Below, piece by piece: positions 1-5,777 of a stretch of 9,581 nt of DNA (position 1 is the stretch's first letter; the number at the start of each line of letters is the position of its first letter). Source of the stretch: Euryarchaeota archaeon UBA250 (lineage in GTDB: Archaea; Thermoplasmatota; Poseidoniia; Poseidoniales; Thalassarchaeaceae); NCBI GenBank assembly GCA_002504845.1, contig DATW01000022.1:1-9581 (forward strand), read 5' to 3'. The translations under genes and the position numbers were made by a program. The notes under the pieces were generated by a model. That model saw only the letters and a list, made by a program, of their open reading frames with translations. It made no database searches and was not told the origin of the DNA.

Positions 1-491
1 TGTCTACGATAAGCATAGACGGCGCCCCTCGTGCCAGATTCGTTCTTTGCAAGGGGATATCCGAAAACGGCGTTCTGTTTTTCACAAACCTAGGCTCCTC
101 AAAGGCAAATGAGATATCTTCAGATTCGAGAGCATCCATTGCTTTTCATTGGCCAATCCTGAATCGACAGGTAAGGATTGAAGGCCGACTACAGAAGACC
201 TCTGATCAAGAGGCCGATTCGTACTTCCAAACCAGAAGTCGTTTATCGAAGATAGGGGCATGGGCCTCCAAGCAAAGCCAACCACTCGACTCTAGAGAGA
301 CGCTACTCAAAGCAGTCGATGACTACTCGTCGAGATTCATCGATGATGTGCCTAGGCCAAGTCACTGGTCAGGCTTTCGCCTCCAACCGTCCGCCTGGGA
401 ATTCTGGCAAGGTCAAGAAGGCCGACTTCATGACCGATGGACCATTCAAAAATTGGACGGGAACTGGCTTTCTTGGAGGCTTCATCCATGA
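1..491 (+). CDS. pdxH: Pyridoxamine/pyridoxine 5'-phosphate oxidase, 3' part
   Basis: The gene is cut by the left edge; the reading frame begins at base 3 and gives 162 residues to the TGA at 489-491. The family oxidises pyridoxine or pyridoxamine 5'-phosphate to pyridoxal 5'-phosphate with FMN and O2 in the cytosol. Visible family signatures, in order, are the DG-P-R-A-R-FVL-KG strand near the start, FFTN-GSSK (FMN contact region), the RQVRIEG strand, YF-TRSR-SKIGAWAS-QS, and the C-terminal block P-HW-GFRL-P, then WEFWQG and RLHDR, ending WRLHP. The Arg and His of RLHDR correspond to active-site residues R197 and H199 of the E. coli enzyme. About 40-60 N-terminal residues are missing compared with the usual 200-220. 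The stop overlaps the next start (ATGA), so it probably leads the SDR/FAD oxidoreductase operon. The family call is secure; the link between PLP supply and its neighbours is unknown. Confidence 0.93.
   Translation, partial: STISIDGAPRARFVLCKGISENGVLFFTNLGSSKANEISSDSRASIAFHWPILNRQVRIEGRLQKTSDQEADSYFQTRSRLSKIGAWASKQSQPLDSRETLLKAVDDYSSRFIDDVPRPSHWSGFRLQPSAWEFWQGQEGRLHDRWTIQKLDGNWLSWRLHP
475..479 (+). promoter_or_regulatory. Shine-Dalgarno GGAGG deciding the SDR start
   Basis: GGAGG lies inside the end of pdxH, 8 bases before the ATG at 488. This supports initiation at 488 rather than at the upstream in-frame ATG at 437, which would add 17 residues unlike any SDR N-terminus before the first Rossmann strand. 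Confidence 0.7.
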
Positions 492-1240
492 GTAATGTGG
501 TCTGGATCACGGGTGCGTCCGGAGGAATTGGGCGAAACGTGCTTGAGAATCTATCCACTCATGGATGGACCATAATTGCCTCTGGTCGCGACCATGATAG
601 TCTACAACAACTTTCCTCGGAATTCGATAATATCCACATTCTTCCCGTCGATGCCACCGATCATGTAGCCATGAAAGACGCAGCGGACAGAATAAAATCT
701 GACTTCGGACAACTTGATGCATTGGTGCACGCCGTAGGATCAATCCTTCTCCGGCCGCTTCATGCAACCAGCGTCGAGCAGTTTCAAGATACAATTTCTC
801 TGAATTTAACTTCCGCTTTCTTAGCGATGAAATTCAGCATACCGATTATGATGAAATCCGGAGGCGGAAGAATAGTCCTTTTTTCTTCGGCGGCTGCTAA
901 GATCGGTATGCCCAATCACAGTTCAATCAGCTCTGCTAAGGCAGGCGTAGAGGGCCTTGCGAAATCCGCAGCTTCAGATTATGCAAAGAGGGGCATAAGA
1001 GTCAATGTAGTTGCACCCGGCTTGGTGGAGACGCCTTTGTCTTCCCATTTGCTGTCCAATGAGAATTCAAGGGCCATCTCTGAAAATATGCATCCTATTG
1101 GAAGAGTAGGTCAATCACAAGAAGTGGGATCCTTGGTATCATGGTTAATTTCTGAGGCGCCTGATTGGATGACTGGAACAGTAATACCTGTAGACGGTGG
1201 ACTTGGTAACATCCGATCCCAGGAGAGCCGGAAGCCATGA
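488..1240 (+). CDS. Short-chain dehydrogenase/reductase (SDR) with catalytic Tyr replaced by Ile
   Basis: This is a 250-residue classical-SDR-sized Rossmann protein. It has the cofactor loop TGASGGIG (8-15), the adenine-contacting D55-A56, the NNAG-equivalent written HAVG (81-84), the helix-4 Asn N106, the active-site Ser S134, Lys K151, the IRVN-x3-PG strand (170-178) and the C-terminal TGT-x3-VDGG (229-238). In the Y-x3-K motif the Tyr position is Ile147 (I-S-S-A-K), although Ser and Lys are kept at the usual spacing. The normal proton-donor chemistry is therefore in doubt. It may act differently, bind ligand without catalysis, or use another residue. The start overlaps the pdxH stop by ATGA and the stop overlaps the FAD oxidoreductase start in the same way, so these three are co-translated. 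R34 after strand 2 (SGRD) hints at NADP(H). The substrate cannot be told. Confidence 0.9.
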   Translation: MSNVVWITGASGGIGRNVLENLSTHGWTIIASGRDHDSLQQLSSEFDNIHILPVDATDHVAMKDAADRIKSDFGQLDALVHAVGSILLRPLHATSVEQFQDTISLNLTSAFLAMKFSIPIMMKSGGGRIVLFSSAAAKIGMPNHSSISSAKAGVEGLAKSAASDYAKRGIRVNVVAPGLVETPLSSHLLSNENSRAISENMHPIGRVGQSQEVGSLVSWLISEAPDWMTGTVIPVDGGLGNIRSQESRKP

Positions 1241-2484
1241 GCAAACCCACTGTTCACATCATCGGCTCAGGAATATCCGGATTGAGATGTGCAGAGATAC
1301 TTCTGGATTCTGGATTAGACGTCAAGATTTACGAAAAATCAGAAAGAATAGGGGGGAGGATGAAGACAGATATCGTCGATGGTTTTCTTTTAGATAGAGG
1401 ATTTCATGTCATGCAGACCGGATACCCACATAGCATATCCAAAATCGATTTTGAGTCACTCGGGTCAAAGGCATTCAGCCCAGGGGCAAGGATAATCAAA
1501 ACTGTAAGTGGAAAACCGAAAATAACCACATATTCTGACCCCTTTCGAAGACCTCTTTCTTCTTTGAGACTACTTGGGTCTGAGCGCTGGTCAGATTTGA
1601 TTGGAATGGCTAAATTGAGGCTGTCACTGAGTAGAATGGATATGAAAAAGATATTCAGCGGAGGAGATGCTTCCACATACGAATACCTCCGGCAGTCCGG
1701 GCTATCCAATTCCTTCATCGACAGGCTTCTAAGGCCCCTCTTTTCAGGAATATTCCTAGAATCAAAATTAGACACAAATGAACGACTTTTTCGCTTCATA
1801 TTCTCCTCGATGTCTAGAGGCGATATGGTGCTACCCAGAGAGGGTGTAGGAGCATATCCGAATCATCTGGCGAAAAAGATCGGTCTTGAACGGATCTCTC
1901 TTTCAACAAGCGCATTTGCGGATGACTCGACGACGATCAACATCGATGGACAGAGAAAAACAGTAGACCAAGTCGTAGTCGCCCATCCATCTCCATCGGA
2001 AGAGATGTCTATGAGGATGGTCTGGACTGTATATTTCGACTCTCCAAGATCACCTGCTCCGGGTAAATTCCTGCTCTTGAATGGCGATTATCAAATTGGG
2101 AAGACTGCAATAGCACATATGGCAGTTCCATCCGATGTCCAACCGTCATACGCTCCTGAGGGAAGGTCCCTGGTGGTTGCAACAATTGTCGGCGATGCCG
2201 CTGATTCTCTAAATCTGAATAACGCTGAAGCAGTAGAATCGCGTGCTAGAAAGGAAATTGAACAGTGGTTCCCAGATTGCAAGAACTGGAAAACTCTTGA
2301 TGTTCAACACATCAATGCGGCACTTCCTTCGCACGGACCAGGAGCGAATTTGTCATTCTCTAGATCAATCGGCGAGGATGGGATAATCACCTGCGGGGAC
2401 CACATGACGCATGCAAGTATGCAAGGTGCGATTAATTCAGCTGAAACAGCAGCCAATGAGGCCATTAGAAGAATTCAGAACTGA
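1237..2484 (+). CDS. FAD-dependent oxidoreductase (amine oxidase / phytoene desaturase-like superfamily)
   Basis: The protein has 415 residues. The N-terminus carries the dinucleotide-binding fold GSGISG (10-15), the ribose-binding E33 and the following GGRMK (39-43). A DGFLLDRGFHV block (48-58) is typical of flavoproteins often annotated as protoporphyrinogen oxidase-like or phytoene dehydrogenase-like. The C-terminal FAD-closing motif is present as ITCGDHMTH followed by AINSAETAANEAI (384 onward). No transmembrane segment is evident. The start overlaps the SDR stop by ATGA, with AGGAG at 1221-1225. A second enzyme of the CrtI superfamily only a few kilobases from the crtB-crtI operon makes a role in carotenoid or polyprenoid oxidation possible. 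However, it is clearly divergent from CrtI at 5777-7384, and the substrate is inferred, not shown. A heme-pathway or other amine or alkene oxidase remains possible. Confidence 0.85.
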   Translation: MSKPTVHIIGSGISGLRCAEILLDSGLDVKIYEKSERIGGRMKTDIVDGFLLDRGFHVMQTGYPHSISKIDFESLGSKAFSPGARIIKTVSGKPKITTYSDPFRRPLSSLRLLGSERWSDLIGMAKLRLSLSRMDMKKIFSGGDASTYEYLRQSGLSNSFIDRLLRPLFSGIFLESKLDTNERLFRFIFSSMSRGDMVLPREGVGAYPNHLAKKIGLERISLSTSAFADDSTTINIDGQRKTVDQVVVAHPSPSEEMSMRMVWTVYFDSPRSPAPGKFLLLNGDYQIGKTAIAHMAVPSDVQPSYAPEGRSLVVATIVGDAADSLNLNNAEAVESRARKEIEQWFPDCKNWKTLDVQHINAALPSHGPGANLSFSRSIGEDGIITCGDHMTHASMQGAINSAETAANEAIRRIQN

Positions 2485-2502
2485 AGGTAACTACTAACCT
2501 TC
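2483..2502 (+). other. Small inverted repeat after the FAD oxidoreductase gene
   Basis: GAAGGT (2483-2488) and ACCTTC (2497-2502) form a perfect 6-bp stem with an 8-base loop, beginning within the stop codon. No T-run follows, so it is not a classical intrinsic terminator. It could be an RNA-processing or 3'-end structure, or chance. It separates the tightly coupled pdxH-SDR-FAD group from the next gene. Confidence 0.25.
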
Positions 2503-2520
2503 GAATCCATTAGGAGTTAC

Positions 2521-3354
2521 ATGGCAAGTAAGCCCATCTTAATCACGGGCGGTGTTGTTTGCTTAATTTCTGTATCTTTATTGTTGGTTGCAGGGTCATT
2601 TACTAACCAAGGTGTGGAAAGCCTTGAAGATCTTGAAGAGATCGAATATAACGTCTATGACTACTATTATGGATCATATCACGAGGGTGAAGAGGCCACA
2701 GATATTACATTCGAATTCATCGACGAAGATGGACAGGGAAGTATGCCTTGGATAGTAATGGTCCGTGGAGACTATTCCGATACGAATGAAGATAGTCAGA
2801 TCGATGTGTGCGAGGGCCTGACTCTCGTTATCCATGATTCTAATGGAACGAATTTGACGAACGAGAAAGTAGGCCATCTCGAATGTGATGTCGAAAATGA
2901 ACCTTATGATGCTGATACAGGTGATGGATTAGCGGATATAGGATTCATCTGTGACACAATTTATGACGATCAGAACTGTAAGCCAGGACAAATACTCACA
3001 GTAACACTGTACGATGAAAACAACTCAAAAATACCATTCACACTTTATGACGCAGATGCTTCTATTATTGCCTTTTTGGGATTGGTTGGCGAGGAGGCCG
3101 CAGAAGGGATCGCTGCTCTAATTGGGGCTAGTATGGTAGGATTCTTATCCTGCTGCGGAATATGCTTTGGTCTTGTTATTTTCTTTCTTGGTTTGGTGAT
3201 AGGCGGCAACCCGCCTGATGAGGTCGAATTCGTTTACAAATCACTAAATTCTGAAAGTTTTGATACTCAACTCAATGTTAAAAATCAGATAAATGAAGAC
3301 ACAAGCGAATCTAAAGATGAGGAATGGTGGGATGGTATCGTTGAAAATGATTGA
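2521..3354 (+). CDS. Two-helix membrane protein with acidic, EF-hand-like ectodomain (unknown function)
   Basis: I do not recognise the family. The 277-residue product has an N-terminal hydrophobic segment (about 6-27) that would act as signal anchor, an acidic domain (about 30-185) rich in Asp, Glu, Asn and Tyr, a second hydrophobic stretch (about 196-228, containing C211-C212 and C215), and a short charged tail ending EEWWDGIVEND. The large domain probably faces outward and the tail inward, or the reverse if both helices span. It holds four cysteines (97, 122, 144, 153) that could form disulphides. It also holds a 12-residue loop, D87 to E98, with Asp/Asn/Asp/Gln/Asp/Glu at positions 1, 3, 5, 7, 9 and 12, the EF-hand ligand pattern. 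A second Asp-rich stretch is D130-ADTGDGLAD. AGGAG at 2512-2516 precedes the ATG. The 3' end overlaps mutY. Secreted acidic proteins of this style are common in marine euryarchaea. Confidence 0.8.
   Translation: MASKPILITGGVVCLISVSLLLVAGSFTNQGVESLEDLEEIEYNVYDYYYGSYHEGEEATDITFEFIDEDGQGSMPWIVMVRGDYSDTNEDSQIDVCEGLTLVIHDSNGTNLTNEKVGHLECDVENEPYDADTGDGLADIGFICDTIYDDQNCKPGQILTVTLYDENNSKIPFTLYDADASIIAFLGLVGEEAAEGIAALIGASMVGFLSCCGICFGLVIFFLGLVIGGNPPDEVEFVYKSLNSESFDTQLNVKNQINEDTSESKDEEWWDGIVEND
3319..3323 (+). promoter_or_regulatory. Shine-Dalgarno GAGGA favouring mutY start at 3332
   Basis: GAGGA lies 8 bases before the ATG at 3332, inside the end of the membrane-protein gene. The competing ATG at 3347 overlaps the upstream stop by only 8 bases but lacks a clear site at good spacing. 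The ATG at 3293 would give an unneeded basic extension. Confidence 0.45.
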
Positions 3355-4300
3355 TCAACCTCTTCGGAAAAGTCTGATCGACTGGTATGATAAAGAGAAG
3401 CGTGATTTGCCATGGCGTAGAACAAACGATCCTTGGCTGATTCTTCTCTCAGAAGTAATACTTCAACAGACCCAAGTTTCACGAGGAATCGAATATTGGG
3501 AGAAAATTTCGAATCGATTTCCAACTCCAAAGTCACTTTCTAAAGCGGATCAAGAAGAACTCCTAACCCTCTGGCAAGGCGCAGGATACTATGCCAGAGC
3601 GAGAAGATTACACGCTCTTGCCGTACAAGTCTCAAAACCAGTCAAAGAAGGGGGGTTTGATGGCTCCATACCTGAATCAATAGAACAACTCCTGGAATTG
3701 CCAGGAATAGGTGCATACACTGCTGCCGCTGTGGCATCAATAGCCTTCGACCTGCCCGTAGGGGTCGTGGACGGCAATGTTCGTCGAGTGGCTTCCAGAC
3801 AGACTGGAAACTCGAGCCCAACTCATGATTCAGTGAGCATGTGGGCCAATTCTATGCTTATCTCCGGCCGCCCGGGGGATTCTAATCAGGCTATGATGGA
3901 ACTCGGAGCAGTCATATGCAAGCCAAGGGCTCCAAAATGCGATTTATGCCCAATTGCCAATAGTTGCGAGGGTAAAGAAAATCCATTAGCATACCCAACT
4001 CCAACCAAGAGGAAGAAGTCTATCGAAAACCTCGATGCCGCCGTCCTGCTTGACTCTGTAGGCCGGCCAAGACTATTCAGGAGAGACCCTTCGGAAAGAT
4101 TCGGCGGCATGTGGGGCCCCCCTATGCGTGATATCATGACTGATTCGTTAACCCCTGTGGGAGAAATAGTACATCACTTGACGCATAGGGAACTGCGAGT
4201 CAAGGTATGGTCGGGCCAATGCTCCAAGGGCATCGACCCAACCACCGTCCCAATATCCAATCTAGATCGAAAGATTTTGGAGATAGCAGGAGCAATGTAA
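3332..4300 (+). CDS. mutY: A/G-specific adenine DNA glycosylase MutY
   Basis: MutY removes adenine mispaired with 8-oxoguanine, the last guard of the GO repair system. The 322-residue product has the HhH-GPD glycosylase domain: WYDKEKRDLPWRRTNDPW (18-35), LSEVILQQTQV with the catalytic Glu41, the helix-hairpin-helix ELPGIGAYTAAAV with Tyr129 (as in Geobacillus MutY, not the EndoIII lysine), and VVDGNVRR with the catalytic Asp147. Cysteines 196, 203, 206 and 212 have exact C-x6-C-x2-C-x5-C spacing for the [4Fe-4S] cluster. From about 234 a NUDIX-like C-terminal domain follows; its HHLTH (281-285) matches the 8-oxoG-reading region. Total length is slightly short of E. coli MutY (350). The start overlaps the preceding gene by 23 bases (or 8 if ATG 3347 is used), implying co-transcription. 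Oxidative-damage repair next to pigment genes is suggestive, but may be coincidence. Confidence 0.95.
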   Translation: MVSLKMIDQPLRKSLIDWYDKEKRDLPWRRTNDPWLILLSEVILQQTQVSRGIEYWEKISNRFPTPKSLSKADQEELLTLWQGAGYYARARRLHALAVQVSKPVKEGGFDGSIPESIEQLLELPGIGAYTAAAVASIAFDLPVGVVDGNVRRVASRQTGNSSPTHDSVSMWANSMLISGRPGDSNQAMMELGAVICKPRAPKCDLCPIANSCEGKENPLAYPTPTKRKKSIENLDAAVLLDSVGRPRLFRRDPSERFGGMWGPPMRDIMTDSLTPVGEIVHHLTHRELRVKVWSGQCSKGIDPTTVPISNLDRKILEIAGAM

Positions 4301-4314
4301 GGCTTCAACATCAA

Positions 4315-4320
4315 TTCATA
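4315..4320 (+). promoter_or_regulatory. Possible TATA element (TTCATA) for the Rieske gene
   Basis: TTCATA is centred about 26-27 bases before the GTG at 4344, the spacing expected of an archaeal TATA box for a leaderless transcript. There is no good Shine-Dalgarno before that GTG. The same hexamer occurs 26-31 bases before the crtB start on the other strand. Confidence 0.35.
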
Positions 4321-4343
4321 CGTTCAGACACACAGGCTCACGC

Positions 4344-4724
4344 GTGGAACCCCCTCTAACCAGCTCTTGGAAAAGAGTCATGCAGGGTAGTAAATTGAAA
4401 ACAGGACAGAAAAAGATGAAGACAATAGGTCGAACTCCAGTTATGTTGTTGAGAACAGAGGACAAGATACACGCAACAAGTGCGCTTTGCAAGCACATGG
4501 GATGGCCACTCGCATGGGGGGGTAAGGTGGAGGAAGAGTGCATAACATGCCCCCTTCATCAATCCCAATACGAGTTGGAGACGGGAGAAGTTCTCGAATG
4601 GTCACCCTTCCCATTGCTCCCGGCATACGGCAGACTCGTCGGTTCGATGCGAAAGAAGAGACCCCTCCAAATCTACGAGGCCCGCGAGAAAGAGGGTTGG
4701 ATCGAAGTCAGACTATCGTCCTAG
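4344..4724 (+). CDS. Small Rieske [2Fe-2S] ferredoxin
   Basis: The 126-residue product carries one Rieske cluster motif, C49-K-H51 and C69-P-L-H72, followed by YELETGEVLEWSPFPLLP, as in ferredoxin components of ring-hydroxylating oxygenases and NirD-like proteins. There is no membrane anchor and no catalytic oxygenase domain, so it is a soluble electron carrier or a redox subunit whose partner is not visible here. I take the GTG at 4344 because it keeps the SSWKRV strand that normally begins the domain. The ATG at 4380 would remove it. The gene follows mutY by 43 bases with its own possible TATA element, and ends 6 bases from the convergent ABA4-like gene. Electron delivery to a carotenoid hydroxylase or ketolase encoded elsewhere is conceivable but only inferred. 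Confidence 0.88.
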   Translation: MEPPLTSSWKRVMQGSKLKTGQKKMKTIGRTPVMLLRTEDKIHATSALCKHMGWPLAWGGKVEEECITCPLHQSQYELETGEVLEWSPFPLLPAYGRLVGSMRKKRPLQIYEAREKEGWIEVRLSS

Positions 4725-4730
4725 GACGAA

Positions 4731-5171
4731 TCACTCTTTGGAATCAATACGAACTGCTGCAAGATGTATAGCCACCCCCACAGGCATCAACATAACACCA
4801 AAGAAGACCGATGAAGCCGATACCCATCGGCTGCTATTCATTTCCATACACCTCTTCCACATCCACCTAGTTACGACTATGTCTCCCGCCACAAAGTGCG
4901 CCCATGCAGCAGCAGCACCAGCCCTCGTTCCCAGTAACTCTGCCAGACTACCCAGTATCTCATCGGGCTTGACCGAATCCTTTCCAAAGTCCACAAGAAC
5001 TTGTGGGTCCGATACCATAAGGGCCCACCAGATGGCTATGGGGCCAATGAAGAAAAGAGGTCGATCCATGACCTTCTTGGTCATCGCATGCTCTGGGTAG
5101 AAGAGCATTGCAAACCAGAAGGGCCCAACCCACATCGTAGAGAGAAAGAAAGAGAGGTCGTATACATCCAT
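4731..5171 (-). CDS. ABA4-like (DUF4281) four-helix membrane protein
   Basis: The 146-residue product has four predicted membrane helices (about 5-25, 38-54, 84-102, 116-139). The family pattern is recognisable: an N-terminal LSFFLSTMWVGPFWFAML segment with GPFW, then MTKKVMDRP before helix 2, and the signature W90-x-H92-x4-D97-x4-R102-W103 in helix 3, followed by a GVMLMPVGVAIHL helix. Plant ABA4 is required for neoxanthin formation in chloroplast membranes; prokaryotic relatives are less well characterised. Here it is the last gene of the crtB-crtI operon, 12 bases after the lipoprotein gene, which supports a carotenoid role (isomerisation, modification or membrane placement of carotenoid) without proving one. 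Start: ATG 5171 preceded by GGTGAT at close spacing, with no upstream in-frame start. The family call is from pattern memory and is fairly confident; the function is inferred. Confidence 0.75.
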   Translation of the reverse strand: MDVYDLSFFLSTMWVGPFWFAMLFYPEHAMTKKVMDRPLFFIGPIAIWWALMVSDPQVLVDFGKDSVKPDEILGSLAELLGTRAGAAAAWAHFVAGDIVVTRWMWKRCMEMNSSRWVSASSVFFGVMLMPVGVAIHLAAVRIDSKE

Positions 5172-5183
5172 GTCATCACCACA

Positions 5184-5777
5184 TCATATGTTATCTAAAA
5201 TCTCTACAATATCAACCAATTCATCCCAGTTAGCCCAGTATGAGTGTTCGAGAGATTCAATACTTCCATCACTCCGATATATCTGCAAAGTAGGCGTCGA
5301 TGGCTGTTCGAATGCTTCGTAGATACCCTGAGTCGATGTCAAACCAGAATCCAAATCCAATATCTCCACATCTTCGCTTGGAACCATCACTGGCCAACTA
5401 GAAGGGTGTTCAGCCCCATCTTCAACGTATGTTGACAGTACTTCTTCCTCATCTTCGAAAGCAGCATATCGATGAATACTCACCACACTGAGTTCATCAA
5501 TCGTTCCATTTTGAATGCCTGCATAGATCATATCAGTCCAATCATGGCATCCCCTGCACGAGGCACCCACCCACAAAATAAGAGCATCTTCTTCATTCAC
5601 AACTTGTCTTAAATCGAGTACTTCTGGTGTACTATTGCCCCCTTGATGAGTTATCGACTCAAAAGAAATACGTTGTAGGGGTTCCTCGGAAGATTCTGCA
5701 CCTTCTGAAGAGAGCTCAGGGGCCACACAGCCGGATAGTGTGAAAACAGCGAGTATGAGAATGGCAATATAACGCAT
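5184..5777 (-). CDS. Thioredoxin-fold lipoprotein in the carotenoid operon
   Basis: The 197-residue product starts with a lipoprotein signal peptide: short basic start (MR), hydrophobic core and lipobox LSGC with Cys17 as the lipid-attachment site. An acidic linker follows (about 21-52). The rest looks like a thioredoxin-type domain: a strand LILWVGA (66-72), the redox motif C74-R-G-C77 with an upstream Trp, and a candidate cis-Pro loop STPTLQIYRSDG with Pro162, ending in a helix VDIVEILDNI. It would sit outside the cytoplasmic membrane and reduce, oxidise or hold thiols, in the manner of TlpA/ResA-type proteins. The start at 5777 is chosen because it begins the signal peptide and shares one base with the crtI stop (TGATG). 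The longer frame opening at 5873 would bury the signal sequence. Its place in a carotenoid operon is unexplained; its partner is unknown. Confidence 0.82.
   Translation of the reverse strand: MRYIAILILAVFTLSGCVAPELSSEGAESSEEPLQRISFESITHQGGNSTPEVLDLRQVVNEEDALILWVGASCRGCHDWTDMIYAGIQNGTIDELSVVSIHRYAAFEDEEEVLSTYVEDGAEHPSSWPVMVPSEDVEILDLDSGLTSTQGIYEAFEQPSTPTLQIYRSDGSIESLEHSYWANWDELVDIVEILDNI

Noticed and set aside
437..487. Upstream in-frame ATG that would lengthen the SDR by 17 residues
   Set aside because: It lies within the conserved pdxH C-terminus; the ATG at 488 has GGAGG at ideal spacing and begins directly before the Rossmann strand.
2483..2502. Intrinsic terminator
   Set aside because: The 6-bp stem is not followed by a T-run; kept only as a weak inverted repeat of unknown role.
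4538..4771. Plus-strand open frame overlapping the Rieske gene in another frame
   Set aside because: It would destroy the clear Rieske cluster reading and has no domain features of its own.
4738..5100. Plus-strand open frame of 120 codons opposite the ABA4-like gene
   Set aside because: Its translation shows no recognisable family features, whereas the minus-strand frame has four helices and family motifs; it is an antisense shadow.
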